Positions 26,065 through 35,875 of a stretch of 64,000 nt of DNA are shown in pieces (the stretch's first letter is position 1; the number at the start of each line of letters is the position of its first letter). Both the position numbers and the translations under genes were made by a program. Location of the stretch: positions 186,001 to 250,000 of the forward strand of contig NZ_CP061169.1 of assembly GCF_011751765.2 (NCBI RefSeq), read 5' to 3'. A model generated the notes under the pieces. The model searched no databases, was not told where the DNA came from, and saw nothing but the letters and a program-made list of their open reading frames with translations. The stretch is from Paramicrobacterium chengjingii. GTDB lineage: Bacteria; Actinomycetota; Actinomycetes; Actinomycetales; Microbacteriaceae.

Positions 26065-26078
26065 ACAGAGATCTCTGT
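26065..26078. promoter_or_regulatory. 14-bp perfect palindrome before hemE
   Basis: ACAGAGATCTCTGT is a perfect palindrome immediately after the marR stop codon and 42 bases before hemE. It could be an operator of hemE or mark the end of the inserted cassette. Confidence 0.4.
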
Positions 26079-26082
26079 GCCG

Positions 26083-26103
26083 GCCCAGGTAACTCTGCGC
26101 GCC
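26083..26103. repeat. 21-bp direct repeat, right copy
   Basis: Differs by one base from the copy at 23895-23915. Here it lies where the -35 region of hemE would be, 18 bases before the GTG start; GACAAT at 26109-26114 is a possible -10. Confidence 0.7.
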
Positions 26104-26120
26104 TTTGAGACAATGGGAGC

Positions 26121-27236
26121 GTGCATCTTGATTCCGGCCACCCCCTCGCGGCGGGCCTCACCCACGATTCCCGACTGATCCGCGCCTACCGGGGCGATCG
26201 CCCGGAGACGACGCCCGTTTGGTTTATGCGCCAGGCCGGGCGATCGCTGCCGGAATACCGGGAGCTGCGCGTCGGCACGGCGATGCTCGACGCGTGCCTC
26301 ACCCCCGCGATGGCGAGCGAGATCACGCTGCAGCCGGTGCGCAGACACACGGTAGACGCCGCGGTATTCTTCTCAGACATCGTGGTTCCGTTGAAGCTCG
26401 TCGGCGTCGATGTGGAGATCGTGCCGGGGAAGGGGCCCGTCATGGGCGCCCCCGTGCGCAACAATGACGAGCTCGAGGCGCTGGTATCGCTCGACCCCGC
26501 TGTGCTCGATGACACGCTTTCTCCGGTGATCGAGGCTGTGCGCCTGACCGTTGCCGAGCTCGCGAACATTCCCGGAACGGCTGGCCCGACACCGCTTGTC
26601 GGATTCGCCGGAGCGCCCTTCACACTTGCCGCATATCTGATCGAGGGCGGCCCGTCAAAAGACCACATGCGAGCTCGTGCACTGATGCACAGCGATCCCG
26701 TTGCCTGGGCGCGGCTGATGGCGTGGTGCGCCGACGTCACCGGACGCTTTCTGCGTGCGCAGGTGCTGGCCGGAGCATCAGCTGCGCAGCTGTTCGACTC
26801 GTGGGCGGGAAGCCTCTCACTCACCGACTACAGCAACAGCGTCGCGCCGGCATCCGCTCGAACACTCGAATACGTGCATGACCTTGAGTACTCGCGCGAT
26901 GGCCGCACACACGGCGTGCCGATCGTTCATTTCGGTGTCGGAACAGGCGAGCTGCTGAAGACGATGCATGAGGTGGGGGCAGACACTGTCGGTGTCGATT
27001 ACCGTACACCGCTCGACGTGGCCTCTCGACGGCTCGGAGGCACGGTGCCTCTGCAGGGCAATGTCGACCCCGCGATGCTTTTTGCGCCGTGGGACGTTCT
27101 CGAAAAGCACGTGCTCGAGGTGCTTCGCCGCGGCGAGTCGGCACCGTCGCACGTGGTCAACCTCGGTCACGGTGTGCCACCGGACGCCGACCCCGAGGCT
27201 CTGACGCGCATCGTCGAGTTGGTGCACAGCCGATGA
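26121..27236 (+). CDS. hemE: Uroporphyrinogen decarboxylase
   Basis: The 371-residue enzyme removes four carboxyl groups from uroporphyrinogen III to give coproporphyrinogen III. The N-terminal RQAGRSLPEYRELR holds the substrate-binding Arg residues; FFSDIVVPLKLVGVDVE and FAGAPFTLAAYLIEGG are also family signatures. The GTG start has GGGAG only 1 base away, so it may be read from a leaderless message. Its stop overlaps hemY (ATGA). Confidence 0.95.
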   Translation: MHLDSGHPLAAGLTHDSRLIRAYRGDRPETTPVWFMRQAGRSLPEYRELRVGTAMLDACLTPAMASEITLQPVRRHTVDAAVFFSDIVVPLKLVGVDVEIVPGKGPVMGAPVRNNDELEALVSLDPAVLDDTLSPVIEAVRLTVAELANIPGTAGPTPLVGFAGAPFTLAAYLIEGGPSKDHMRARALMHSDPVAWARLMAWCADVTGRFLRAQVLAGASAAQLFDSWAGSLSLTDYSNSVAPASARTLEYVHDLEYSRDGRTHGVPIVHFGVGTGELLKTMHEVGADTVGVDYRTPLDVASRRLGGTVPLQGNVDPAMLFAPWDVLEKHVLEVLRRGESAPSHVVNLGHGVPPDADPEALTRIVELVHSR

Positions 27237-28684
27237 GCGGCGGTGTTCCGTCCGATCGCCACGTCGTCGTCGTGGGCGGTGGCATTGCGGGGCTCGTCGC
27301 CGCATACGAGTGCGCTCGCATCGGCGTGCGGGTGACGCTGCTTGAGGCCGATGATCGGGTCGGCGGGTGCGTGCGCACCGAGCAGATCGCAGGAGTTGAC
27401 GTCGACACGGGCGCCGAGAGCTTTGCAACGCGCGGCGGCACCGTGCGCGAACTGATCGACGAGCTCGGTCTCTCTGACAGAGTCGTGGAGCCCTCGGCAG
27501 AGGGCGCGTGGCTCGCCTTCGGCAACTCGGCGGCGCCTCTGCCGAAGGCCGGCGTTCTCGGCATCCCGTCGAACCCGCTCGCTGACGATGTGCGGCGCAT
27601 CATCGGCTGGAAGGGCGCGATTCGAGCATATGCCGATCGTGTCAAGCCAGTGCTCACCATCGGAACCGAGCGCAACCTCGGCGAGCTCGTCGAGAAGCGC
27701 ATGGGCGTCGCGGTGCTCGAGAACCTTGTCGCCCCTGTGACAAACGGCGTCTACTCCGCTGACCCCTCTCAGCTCGATGTATCGCGGGCAGCTCCGGGGC
27801 TCAACAATGCGCTGACCGTCGCCGGCTCGCTCTCTGGCGCCGTCGCCACATTGCGAGACAACGCGCCAGCTGGGTCTGCTGTCGGCGGCTTCGCCGGAGG
27901 GATGCGCGTGCTCGTCGATGCTCTGCTCGACACGCTCGTCAATTACGAAGTGCGAGTGCTCACCGCAACGCCCGCGACGGAGATCGAGTATGCGGGCGAC
28001 GAACAGTGGCGCGTGCACGCCGATGCAGGCGGAGACGAGCCCGAATCGCTTGTGCTCGCTGCCGACGCTGTGATCGTGGCCGCTCCCGAATCCGTCGCAC
28101 TGGACCTTCTCGCGGAGCTCGTGCCGGCGTCAGACGCGCAGGCGGCGCCCGAGGCCCCCGTCGTCGACATCGTCACGCTCGCTGTCGACAGTGCTCTGCT
28201 CGACGCACACCCCCGTGGCACGGGGGTTCTCACGGCCGCATCCGCGCGGCGCACGGCGAAGGCGCTTACGCACAGCAGTGCCAAGTGGCCATGGTTGGCC
28301 GCGGCGCTCGACGCGCCCCACCGGCACATTGTCAGGGTCTCATTCGGGCGGGTGGGCGAGAACAGTCCGCTGGACGGGCTCGACGACCTGCAGATTGGCG
28401 AGCTTGCGCGCACGGAGGCGTCGGCGCTTCTCGGTGTCGACATCGCCGCACGTGACGTGGTCGAGACTTTGCGCACACGGTGGGTCTCGACGCTCCCACG
28501 CGCGTTCGCGGGCCAGACCGAGCGTGCGACGACCATTCGAGACGCGGTTACACGGCACCCCGGCCTCGATGTCACGGGCGCCTGGCTCAGTGGAACGGGT
28601 CTTGCATCCGTGATTCCGGATGCCGCTGCAGCGGCCGCTCGCGTGCGAAAGCGCATCGTCTCTGAGGTGCTCGACGGCGAGTGA
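27233..28684 (+). CDS. hemY: Coproporphyrinogen III oxidase, FAD-dependent
   Basis: The 483-residue flavoprotein has an N-terminal Rossmann motif VVVVGGGIAGLVAAYE, then DDRVGGCVRTEQ and a C-terminal GTGLASVIPDAAAAA FAD segment. Together with hemQ and the ferrochelatase in the same locus, it should oxidise coproporphyrinogen III to coproporphyrin III (CgoX role) rather than make protoporphyrin. ATG overlaps the hemE stop. Confidence 0.93.
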   Translation: MSGGVPSDRHVVVVGGGIAGLVAAYECARIGVRVTLLEADDRVGGCVRTEQIAGVDVDTGAESFATRGGTVRELIDELGLSDRVVEPSAEGAWLAFGNSAAPLPKAGVLGIPSNPLADDVRRIIGWKGAIRAYADRVKPVLTIGTERNLGELVEKRMGVAVLENLVAPVTNGVYSADPSQLDVSRAAPGLNNALTVAGSLSGAVATLRDNAPAGSAVGGFAGGMRVLVDALLDTLVNYEVRVLTATPATEIEYAGDEQWRVHADAGGDEPESLVLAADAVIVAAPESVALDLLAELVPASDAQAAPEAPVVDIVTLAVDSALLDAHPRGTGVLTAASARRTAKALTHSSAKWPWLAAALDAPHRHIVRVSFGRVGENSPLDGLDDLQIGELARTEASALLGVDIAARDVVETLRTRWVSTLPRAFAGQTERATTIRDAVTRHPGLDVTGAWLSGTGLASVIPDAAAAAARVRKRIVSEVLDGE

Positions 28685-28792
28685 CGGCATCCGTTCATGC
28701 CGTTTTCGGAATAAGAATTGACGGCGCACTTCGTGCAAGTGCTCCGGGCGCGTTACGCTGGAAACATTCTGACGCGACGACAGGGAGGCGAC

Positions 28793-29158
28793 ATGAAGGG
28801 GAAAGTGCTGTTTGTAGCCGGTTTGGCTACCGGTTATGTACTGGGAACCCGAGCCGGACGCAAGCGTTATGAGCAGATCAAGTCTGGGTGGGAGAAGATC
28901 TGGAACACCGATACCGTGCAAAATCAGGTGGCGAAGGTCGAGGGATTTGCCAAGGCGCGCATCTCTGAAGTGCCGCAGGTTCTGGCCTCGGGCGCTAAAA
29001 AAGTCGTCTCGACTCTGGCGTCAGACGCGACTCCTGGCGAGAAGCTCGACTCTACGATCTCCACAGCGAAGAAGACTGCTGATGACCTTGACGACGTGAG
29101 TGAACGCGGCGCCTCGGGTTCGTCACGGTCGTCCGGGTCAAAGAAACAAAGCAAGTAA
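28793..29158 (+). CDS. YtxH-like small envelope protein
   Basis: A 121-residue protein with an N-terminal membrane-like segment (VLFVAGLATGYVLGTRAGRKRYEQI), a helical middle and a Ser/Lys-rich tail. The GYVLGTRAGRKRYEQ signature is that of actinobacterial YtxH-type proteins. GGGAGG precedes the ATG. First of three small membrane genes inserted within the heme gene order. Role unknown. Confidence 0.75.
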   Translation: MKGKVLFVAGLATGYVLGTRAGRKRYEQIKSGWEKIWNTDTVQNQVAKVEGFAKARISEVPQVLASGAKKVVSTLASDATPGEKLDSTISTAKKTADDLDDVSERGASGSSRSSGSKKQSK

Positions 29159-29170
29159 GCGGGGTCGACG

Positions 29171-29566
29171 ATGACTGATCGCAGCAATGAATCCCTTATT
29201 TCCCTTGTGCGCTCGTTGCCCGGGCTCATCACCGACCTCATCAAGGCCGAGATCGAGCAGGCAAAGACCAAGGCCATTCACATGGGCAAGTACGCCGGAA
29301 TCGGCGCTGGCCTCTTCGTGGGTGCGCTGATCTTCCTGTATTTTGCGATCGGCGTGCTCGTCGCCGTGGGAATTCTCGCGCTCGCGCTCGTGCTTCCCCC
29401 CTGGCTCGCAGCGCTGTGCGTGTTCGCAGCATTCGTGCTCATTGCCGTGATCCTGGCACTCATCGGGGTGTCGTTCTTCAAGAAGATCGGCAAGGATCCA
29501 GACCCTGTCGAGAGCGTGAAGCAAGACATCGACGCGCTGAAGGGAGTCGGCTCCTATGACCGATGA
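29171..29566 (+). CDS. Holin-like membrane protein (phage holin superfamily / DUF1469)
   Basis: A 131-residue protein with an amphipathic N-terminus, two strong membrane segments (about 40-95) and a polar C-terminus. It fits the Actinobacteria-wide putative holin superfamily III / YqjE-like group. Despite the family name it is chromosomal and sits with YtxH- and DUF3618-type genes. The 3' end overlaps the next gene by 11 bases. Confidence 0.8.
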   Translation: MTDRSNESLISLVRSLPGLITDLIKAEIEQAKTKAIHMGKYAGIGAGLFVGALIFLYFAIGVLVAVGILALALVLPPWLAALCVFAAFVLIAVILALIGVSFFKKIGKDPDPVESVKQDIDALKGVGSYDR

Positions 29567-29774
29567 GAAGCTGCCAACGGCGGCCGAAGCTCGTGCACAG
29601 CTTGCGTCGACCCTCGACGCGCTGGAAGACAAGCTCAACGTGCCTAAGCAGGCGAAGGCGACGTATGCACGCCTGCGTGCACAGAACCCGACGGCACTTG
29701 TCGCAGGAGCCGCCGGAGTCGCTGCCGCGGTTGGACTCGGCGTCTGGGCAGTCGTGCGCAGGGTTATCAGATAA
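29556..29774 (+). CDS. DUF3618-domain protein
   Basis: A 72-residue protein: an N-terminal helix (AEARAQLASTLDALEDKLNVPKQ) followed by one membrane segment, the DUF3618 pattern. It overlaps the holin-like gene and completes a YtxH-holin-DUF3618 trio often found together. Role unknown, probably envelope-related. Confidence 0.82.
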   Translation: MTDEKLPTAAEARAQLASTLDALEDKLNVPKQAKATYARLRAQNPTALVAGAAGVAAAVGLGVWAVVRRVIR

Positions 29775-29894
29775 ACACGGGTGCATTTTCGTCGTTCGCA
29801 GCATCCGTGGCGTTCGACGACGATCATCTCTGCCATTGCGCCTGACGCGTGATTGCGCACAGTCGTTTTGCTCTCCGCTGTGTCGTGAGAGATT

Positions 29895-30638
29895 ATGGAG
29901 AGCATGACTGCACCTGCCTCTGCCGAGGCTCTGTCGAACCCTCACGACGCCTCCCCTTCAGCGCAGGAAGACCTCCCTCTCAGCGGTTTCACCCTCTGGG
30001 CCGTCTTCCGACGAAACCCTCGTTCACCCGTTGCCCCCACCGAACGATCGGCCTCCGAGCTCGATGACGCTGTGCGTGCTGCGGCCGATCTCGGAGTCAC
30101 GCTCCGCGGCTTCTACGATGTTTCGGGCTTCAAAGCCGACGCCGACCTCATGGTCTGGCTGCACGGCGACCGGGCCCAAGACATTCAGGCGGCGTTGCGC
30201 ATACTGCGACGCACCGGGCTTATCTCCCCGCTCCTACCGACATGGAACGCGATGGCCTGTCATCGCGACGCCGAGTTCAACAAGCGACACGTGCCCGGAT
30301 TTCTCAAGGGACTCGCGCCAAAGGACTGGATCGTCGTCTACCCGTTCGTGCGCAGCTACGACTGGTACCTGCTTCCAGACGAGGAGCGTTCCCGCATGCT
30401 CGCCAACCACGGACGCAAGGGCGCGGCATTCAGCGGCGCCATTGCCAACACCGTCGCGGCTTTTGCCCTCGGCGACTACGAATGGGTGCTTCCCATCGAA
30501 TCAGACGAGCTCACCGAACTCGTCGACATGATGCGCGATCTGCGTTACACCGATGCGCGTATGCATGTGCGTGAAGAGGTGCCGTTCTACACGGGACGTC
30601 GCATTCAGACGTCCGAGATCGCGGAGGTATTGTCGTGA
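29895..30638 (+). CDS. hemQ: Coproheme decarboxylase (chlorite dismutase family)
   Basis: The 247-residue protein belongs to the HemQ/ChdC family. It makes heme b from coproheme by peroxide-dependent loss of two carboxyls. The essential Tyr is in the conserved YP motif (about residue 149, VVYPFVRSYDWYLL). KGAAFSGAIANTV and FALGDYEWVLPIESDE are further family blocks. Its presence shows the coproporphyrin-dependent route. The ATG at 29904 is an alternative start. The stop overlaps hemH (GTGA). Confidence 0.95.
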   Translation: MESMTAPASAEALSNPHDASPSAQEDLPLSGFTLWAVFRRNPRSPVAPTERSASELDDAVRAAADLGVTLRGFYDVSGFKADADLMVWLHGDRAQDIQAALRILRRTGLISPLLPTWNAMACHRDAEFNKRHVPGFLKGLAPKDWIVVYPFVRSYDWYLLPDEERSRMLANHGRKGAAFSGAIANTVAAFALGDYEWVLPIESDELTELVDMMRDLRYTDARMHVREEVPFYTGRRIQTSEIAEVLS

Positions 30639-31675
30639 GCTACGACGCAATTCTGCTTGCAAGCTTCGGCGGGCCCGAGGGCCAGGCCGATGTCATTCCG
30701 TTCCTCAAGAATGTTACGCGCGGCAAGGGCATCCCCGAGGAGCGCCTCGAAGAAGTCGCTGTGCATTACCGGCATCACGGTGGAGTGTCACCCATCAATG
30801 CTCAGAACCGCGATCTCAAGGCTGCGCTTGAGGCCGAGCTTGCGCGGCAGGGCATCGACCTACCGGTGTACTGGGGAAACCGCAACTGGAACCCCTACTT
30901 CACTGACGCGCTTCGTGAGCTGCACGCCGACGGAAAGCGCGACGTGCTTGTGATCGTGACGAGCGCCTACACGTCGTACTCCGGCGTCGGCCAGTATCGC
31001 GAAGACTTTGAGCGTGCGCTTGACGACACCGGACTGCGTGGCGAGGTGCGCATCAGCCGCATCCGTGAATTCTTTGATCACCCGGGTTTCATCACGCCAT
31101 TCGTCGAGGGGGTGCGTGCGGCACTCGACGAGTTGGCGGATGCCGCGAATACGCACGTGATGTTCGTCACGCACTCCATTCCGACAGCTGCCGCGACGGA
31201 ATCGGGGCCAGAGTACGGCGAAGGAGGCGCATACGAGGCGCAGCACCGTGCCGCTGCCGATGCGATCCTGCGTGCCGTCGGCACCGACGCGCCCCACAGC
31301 CTCGTGTATCAGTCGCGTTCGGGCAGCCCGTCAACACCCTGGCTTGAGCCTGACATCAACGATGCGATTGCGCAGCTCGACGGCGTGGACGGACTCGTGA
31401 TCGTGCCGATTGGCTTCGTGAGCGATCACATGGAAGTGCTCTGGGATCTCGACAATGAGGCCATGGAGTCCGCCGGCGAGAACAGCATTCGCGCTGTGCG
31501 TGTGCCGACTCCCGGCATTCATCCCGCGTTTGTCTCGGGACTTGTGGACCTGCTGAGGGAGCGCATCGATGAGGTTCCTGCGGCTGAACGACCGCACGAG
31601 TCTCCGCTCGGCCCGTGGCCAGATCACCCAGCGCAGGGGGCCGCGCTCGATGCGGTGGTGACGAACTCACGATGA
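30635..31675 (+). CDS. hemH: Coproporphyrin ferrochelatase
   Basis: The 346-residue ferrochelatase inserts Fe2+ into coproporphyrin III. Visible features: LLASFGGPEG N-terminus, TSAYTSYSGVGQYRE, the catalytic His region FVTHSIPTAA, and FVSDHMEVLWDLDNE near the C-terminus. GTG start overlaps the hemQ stop, and its own stop overlaps hemC. Confidence 0.96.
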   Translation: MSYDAILLASFGGPEGQADVIPFLKNVTRGKGIPEERLEEVAVHYRHHGGVSPINAQNRDLKAALEAELARQGIDLPVYWGNRNWNPYFTDALRELHADGKRDVLVIVTSAYTSYSGVGQYREDFERALDDTGLRGEVRISRIREFFDHPGFITPFVEGVRAALDELADAANTHVMFVTHSIPTAAATESGPEYGEGGAYEAQHRAAADAILRAVGTDAPHSLVYQSRSGSPSTPWLEPDINDAIAQLDGVDGLVIVPIGFVSDHMEVLWDLDNEAMESAGENSIRAVRVPTPGIHPAFVSGLVDLLRERIDEVPAAERPHESPLGPWPDHPAQGAALDAVVTNSR

Positions 31676-32676
31676 CGGCACTGCTGGTCGGCACTCGCGG
31701 AAGCGCGCTGGCGACGGCTCAGGCTGGCGGCGTCGCCCGTCGGCTCGCTGCCGCGATCGGCGGCGAGGCAGAGCTCGTGCCCGTGACAACGCACGGCGAC
31801 GTGTCGCGTGCGTCGCTCTCGAGCCTCGGCGGAACTGGCGTGTTCGCCGCTGCGCTGCGCGAATCGCTTCTCGACGGAGAATGCGACGTGGTCGTGCACT
31901 CGATGAAGGACCTGCCGACCGCCTCGTTCCCCGGGCTCGCTGTCGGTGCCGTGCCCGAGCGCGAAGACGCCCGTGACGCGCTGTGCGCCCGCGACGGGCT
32001 GACTCTTGCGCAACTGCCGGAGGGCGCTCGTGTCGGAACGGGTTCACCGCGCCGGGTGGCGCAGTTGAAGCATCGCCGTCCCGACCTCGTCGTCGTCGAT
32101 ATTCGGGGAAATGTGGGAACGCGCCTCGGATTCGTCGATACGGGCAAACTCGACGCCGTTGTGCTCGCCGCAGCGGGACTTGCTCGGCTGCAGCTCAGCG
32201 ACCGTGTCACAGAGTACTTCGACCTTTCCGACTGGCCGACGGCGCCGGCGCAGGGAATTCTCGCCGTCGAAGTGCGCTCGGCCGATCTTGACGCCCTCGA
32301 CGCTGATGCACCGCTTCGTCGAGCCCTTGCCGCCGTTCACGATGTCGAGGCATCTGCCGTTGCCAGTGCAGAGCGCGGCGTTCTCGCTCGCCTCGAGGCT
32401 GGCTGCGCGGCGCCCATCGGTGCGCACGCCGTGATGACGGGCGACGACCTCACCGTCACTGCGCGCGTTTACGCGCTTGACGGATCCGAAATGCGCACGC
32501 ACACTGTGAACATCGCAATCGGTGATGTTCGGCCGAGTGCGCAAACCCCTGGCACAGCCGCTCCCTCTCACGATGATCGTGCGCTCAACGAGCGCGCGAC
32601 GCGTGCGGGAGCAGACCTGGCTGACGCGCTCCTCGCTGCAGGAGCCGCTGACATTGCACCGTTGAGGGAATCATGA
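31672..32676 (+). CDS. hemC: Porphobilinogen deaminase
   Basis: The 334-residue enzyme joins four porphobilinogens into hydroxymethylbilane. Seen: VGTRGSALATAQA at the N-terminus, HSMKDLPT, GTGSPRRVAQ, IRGNVGTRL and the dipyrromethane-cofactor Cys in EAGCAAPIGAH. ATG overlaps the hemH stop and fits the family N-terminus. Confidence 0.96.
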   Translation: MTALLVGTRGSALATAQAGGVARRLAAAIGGEAELVPVTTHGDVSRASLSSLGGTGVFAAALRESLLDGECDVVVHSMKDLPTASFPGLAVGAVPEREDARDALCARDGLTLAQLPEGARVGTGSPRRVAQLKHRRPDLVVVDIRGNVGTRLGFVDTGKLDAVVLAAAGLARLQLSDRVTEYFDLSDWPTAPAQGILAVEVRSADLDALDADAPLRRALAAVHDVEASAVASAERGVLARLEAGCAAPIGAHAVMTGDDLTVTARVYALDGSEMRTHTVNIAIGDVRPSAQTPGTAAPSHDDRALNERATRAGADLADALLAAGAADIAPLRES

Positions 32677-33527
32677 CGACTCCACCGATCAAACCGTTGA
32701 AGGGCTGGCGTGTGCTGGTGCCGAGAGGCGGCCCCTGGGGAGACGACGTCGCAGCCGAGCTCCGCGAACGCGGGGCGACGCCCGTTATCGCTCCCATGAT
32801 CAACTTCGCCGCCACCTCCGACCCCGAAACATTGAGCACAGCACTCGATGACCTTTCCGCCGGAGTCTTCGACTGGCTCACTGTGACGAGTGCGACGGCT
32901 GTCGATGTGCTCTACAGCCAGCGCGTGAAGGTGCCAGCATCCACAAAGATCGCTGCCGTCGGCGAAACCACTGCCGCCGCGCTGCAGGCCGTCGGCTATC
33001 ACGTCGACCTTCTGCCCGAGAAGGACAATTCGGCGAAGGGGATGGTGGCGCAGCTCACCGCTCTGGAACACGACCCGAAGAAGTTTCTCGCCCTGCGCTC
33101 CGAGATCGCCAAGCCCGTGCTGTCGAAAGGGCTCACCGAGGCAGGGCATGACGTGCGATCCGTCATCGCGTATCGCACCGTCGGCGAGCCCGTGACGCCG
33201 AAGGTATTCGACGATGTCGCGAGTGGCCGTACGAATGCGATTCTCGTCACAAGCGGATCCGTCGCCGAGCAGGTCGTCGAGCAGTTCACGGACCTGCCAC
33301 CGACAACGCTCATTGCTGCGATCGGGCCGAGAACGGCGAAGGATGCCGAGAAGGCTGGCCTGACCGTGCACATCGTCTCACCGCGTCAGACTGTCGAGGC
33401 GCTTCTCGACACTGTGGTGCGTGTCGTGGTGTCTGGTGGCCTCGACGAGGCAGTGCGTTCCTCGAAGCAAAGCGAGGTGATTACGTCGGCGATTCGCATC
33501 GTCGATGAACGCCGCAATGCGAAGTAG
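32673..33527 (+). CDS. hemD: Uroporphyrinogen-III synthase
   Basis: The 284-residue protein has the loosely conserved two-lobed HemD fold: GWRVLVPRGGPWGDDVA start, FDWLTVTSATAVDVL, VGETTAAALQAVGY, then IAAIGPRTAKDAEKAG. It closes and inverts hydroxymethylbilane to uroporphyrinogen III. Overlap of 4 bases with hemC. Confidence 0.93.
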   Translation: MTTPPIKPLKGWRVLVPRGGPWGDDVAAELRERGATPVIAPMINFAATSDPETLSTALDDLSAGVFDWLTVTSATAVDVLYSQRVKVPASTKIAAVGETTAAALQAVGYHVDLLPEKDNSAKGMVAQLTALEHDPKKFLALRSEIAKPVLSKGLTEAGHDVRSVIAYRTVGEPVTPKVFDDVASGRTNAILVTSGSVAEQVVEQFTDLPPTTLIAAIGPRTAKDAEKAGLTVHIVSPRQTVEALLDTVVRVVVSGGLDEAVRSSKQSEVITSAIRIVDERRNAK

Positions 33528-33551
33528 TTGCCGCTCAAGAATTGGAGAAGC

Positions 33552-34526
33552 ATGACACCTCCCAGCATTCGCCCGCGTCGACTGCGCACAACACCGGCGA
33601 TGCGGCGGCTGGTCGCCGAAACTCGGCTTCACCCCGCAGACCTCGTTCTGCCGCTGTTCGTGCGCGAAGACGCCGTAGCGTCCGTGCCCATCAGTTCGAT
33701 GCCCGGGGTGTCGCAGCACTCGATGGACTCACTTGTCCGGGCTGCTGAAACCGCGGCTGAGGCCGGCGTCGGAGGCGTCATGCTCTTCGGCATCCCCACA
33801 GTGCGCGACGCGACGGGCACCCAGGCGACGGCTCCAGACGGAATCCTGAATCGTGCGACCGAGCTCCTCGCACGTGAGGTCGGCGATGCCCTCGTCGTGC
33901 AGACCGACCTGTGCCTTGACGAGTTCACCGATCACGGGCACTGCGGTGTTCTCGACTCGTCGGGGCGCGTCGACAACGATGCAACGCTCGAGCGGTATGC
34001 AGAGATGGCGGTTGCGCAGGCGTTCGCCGGCTCAAGCATCCTTGGGCTGAGCGGCATGATGGACGGTCAGGTGGCCGTGGTACTCGACGCCCTCGATGCC
34101 GCCGGCTACATCGACACCGCTGTGCTTGCGTACGCCGCCAAGTATTCGTCCGCGTTTTACGGTCCGTTCCGTGAAGCTGTCGACTCTCAACTGACGGGCG
34201 ACCGGCGCACGTACCAGCAAGACCCGTCAAACCGGCGCGAAGGTCTTCGGGAGGCGACCCTCGACATCGCCGAGGGCGCTGACATCGTCATGGTGAAGCC
34301 GGCAATGAGCTACCTCGACGTGCTGAGCGACGTCGCCGAGATCTCGGACATTCCTGTGTGGGCATACCAGATCTCTGGCGAGTACGCGATGATCGAGGCG
34401 GCGGCCGCGCAGGGGTGGATCGACAGAAAAGCGGCAGTGCTCGAGTCGGTGCTCGGCATTCGCCGCGCCGGCGCAGACACCGTGCTCACCTACTGGGCAA
34501 CCGAGATCGCGGAGTGGATCACGTGA
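33552..34526 (+). CDS. hemB: Delta-aminolevulinic acid dehydratase
   Basis: The 324-residue enzyme condenses two 5-aminolevulinates to porphobilinogen. The active-site lysine regions are [16 protein letters not shown] and [24 protein letters not shown] has Asp in place of one zinc-ligand Cys, as in metal-independent or Mg-type actinobacterial enzymes. GGAGAAGC precedes the ATG at 33552. The stop overlaps hemL. Confidence 0.96.
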   Translation: MTPPSIRPRRLRTTPAMRRLVAETRLHPADLVLPLFVREDAVASVPISSMPGVSQHSMDSLVRAAETAAEAGVGGVMLFGIPTVRDATGTQATAPDGILNRATELLAREVGDALVVQTDLCLDEFTDHGHCGVLDSSGRVDNDATLERYAEMAVAQAFAGSSILGLSGMMDGQVAVVLDALDAAGYIDTAVLAYAAKYSSAFYGPFREAVDSQLTGDRRTYQQDPSNRREGLREATLDIAEGADIVMVKPAMSYLDVLSDVAEISDIPVWAYQISGEYAMIEAAAAQGWIDRKAAVLESVLGIRRAGADTVLTYWATEIAEWIT

Positions 34527-35875
34527 ACGACTCGCAGCATGTGAATGACGAACTCTTCGAGCGGGCGAAGCACGCGATTCCCGGCGGGGTGAACTCCCCC
34601 GTGCGTGCCTATGGTTCCGTCGGCGGAACACCGCGCTTCCTCGTTCGCGCCGAGGGGGCGCACGTCTACGACGCCGACGGCACTGACTACGTCGATCTCG
34701 TGGCGTCCTGGGGTCCGGCGATTCTCGGCCATGCCGAGCCGTCCGTCGTGAAGGCGGTTCAGGATGCCGCAGCACTCGGCCTCTCATTCGGAGCCTCGAC
34801 TCCGAGCGAAACGGTGCTCGCCGAACTCGTGGAGCGCCGAGTCTCGGCCGTGGGGCCGAATGGCACTGATGTGCGGCCGATCGAGCGACTGCGGCTCGTG
34901 TCGACGGGAACCGAGGCGACAATGAGCGCCATTCGACTCGCGCGTGGTTTCACCGGCCGAGACCTTCTGATCAAGTTCGCCGGGCACTATCACGGCCACT
35001 CAGACGGACTACTCGCTGCCGCAGGCTCCGGCGTCGCGACAATGGCGCTCCCCGGTTCGGCCGGCGTGCCCGCGCCAGTCGCGGCTCAGACACTCGTGCT
35101 TCCCTACAACGACATCGAGGCTGTGAGCGCTGCCTTCGCCGAGCACGGCGATCGCATCGCCGGCATCATCGTCGAGGCGGCCGCGGCGAACATGGGTGTG
35201 CTCGCGCCGCAGCCGGGCTATAACGCGGCGCTCGCCACCATTGCCCACGAGCACGGAGCGCTTCTCATTCTCGACGAGGTGCTCACGGGGTTCCGCGTCT
35301 CATCTGGCGGCTACTGGAAGATCGAGGCGCTGGACGGCCCGGCCTACCAGCCCGACCTCTTCACATTCGGAAAAGTGATTGGCGGCGGCATGCCCGTCGC
35401 CGCACTGGGCGGACGCGCAGACGTGATGGAGTACCTCGCACCGACCGGACCGGTCTACCAGGCAGGGACCCTCTCGGGGAACCCCGTCGCCATGGCCGCA
35501 GGAATCGCGACGCTTCAGGGCGCCACCCCAGCCGTATACGCGCACCTCGACAGCACGGCAGACGTGCTCGCCGCAGAAGTATCACAGGCGTTCGAGCGAG
35601 AAGGCGTTGCCCACTCTGTTCAGCGAGCGGGCAACCTTTTCAGCTTCGCGTTCACGGATGCGACGCCGGTCGACTACGCCGACGTGCAGGCACAGGATGC
35701 CTGGCGGTATCCGCCCTTCTTTCACGCGATGCTCGACGCAGGGGTTGCCCTGCCGCCGAGCGTGTTTGAAGCTTGGTTCGTCACGGCGGCGCACGACGAC
35801 GCAGCGGTGAACCGCATCATCGACGCCCTTCCCGCGGCGGCGCGCGCTGCAGCATCCGCGTCGGCCGCACGATGA
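34523..35875 (+). CDS. hemL: Glutamate-1-semialdehyde 2,1-aminomutase
   Basis: The 450-residue PLP enzyme makes 5-aminolevulinate from the HemA product. Seen: [39 protein letters not shown], and the PLP-binding Lys in [21 protein letters not shown] start overlaps hemB (GTGA); stop overlaps the next gene. Confidence 0.96.
   Translation: MNDSQHVNDELFERAKHAIPGGVNSPVRAYGSVGGTPRFLVRAEGAHVYDADGTDYVDLVASWGPAILGHAEPSVVKAVQDAAALGLSFGASTPSETVLAELVERRVSAVGPNGTDVRPIERLRLVSTGTEATMSAIRLARGFTGRDLLIKFAGHYHGHSDGLLAAAGSGVATMALPGSAGVPAPVAAQTLVLPYNDIEAVSAAFAEHGDRIAGIIVEAAAANMGVLAPQPGYNAALATIAHEHGALLILDEVLTGFRVSSGGYWKIEALDGPAYQPDLFTFGKVIGGGMPVAALGGRADVMEYLAPTGPVYQAGTLSGNPVAMAAGIATLQGATPAVYAHLDSTADVLAAEVSQAFEREGVAHSVQRAGNLFSFAFTDATPVDYADVQAQDAWRYPPFFHAMLDAGVALPPSVFEAWFVTAAHDDAAVNRIIDALPAAARAAASASAAR

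Noticed and set aside
29171-29566. Prophage remnant suggested by a holin-like protein
   Set aside because: The holin-type family here is a common chromosomal membrane protein and no other phage gene is nearby.
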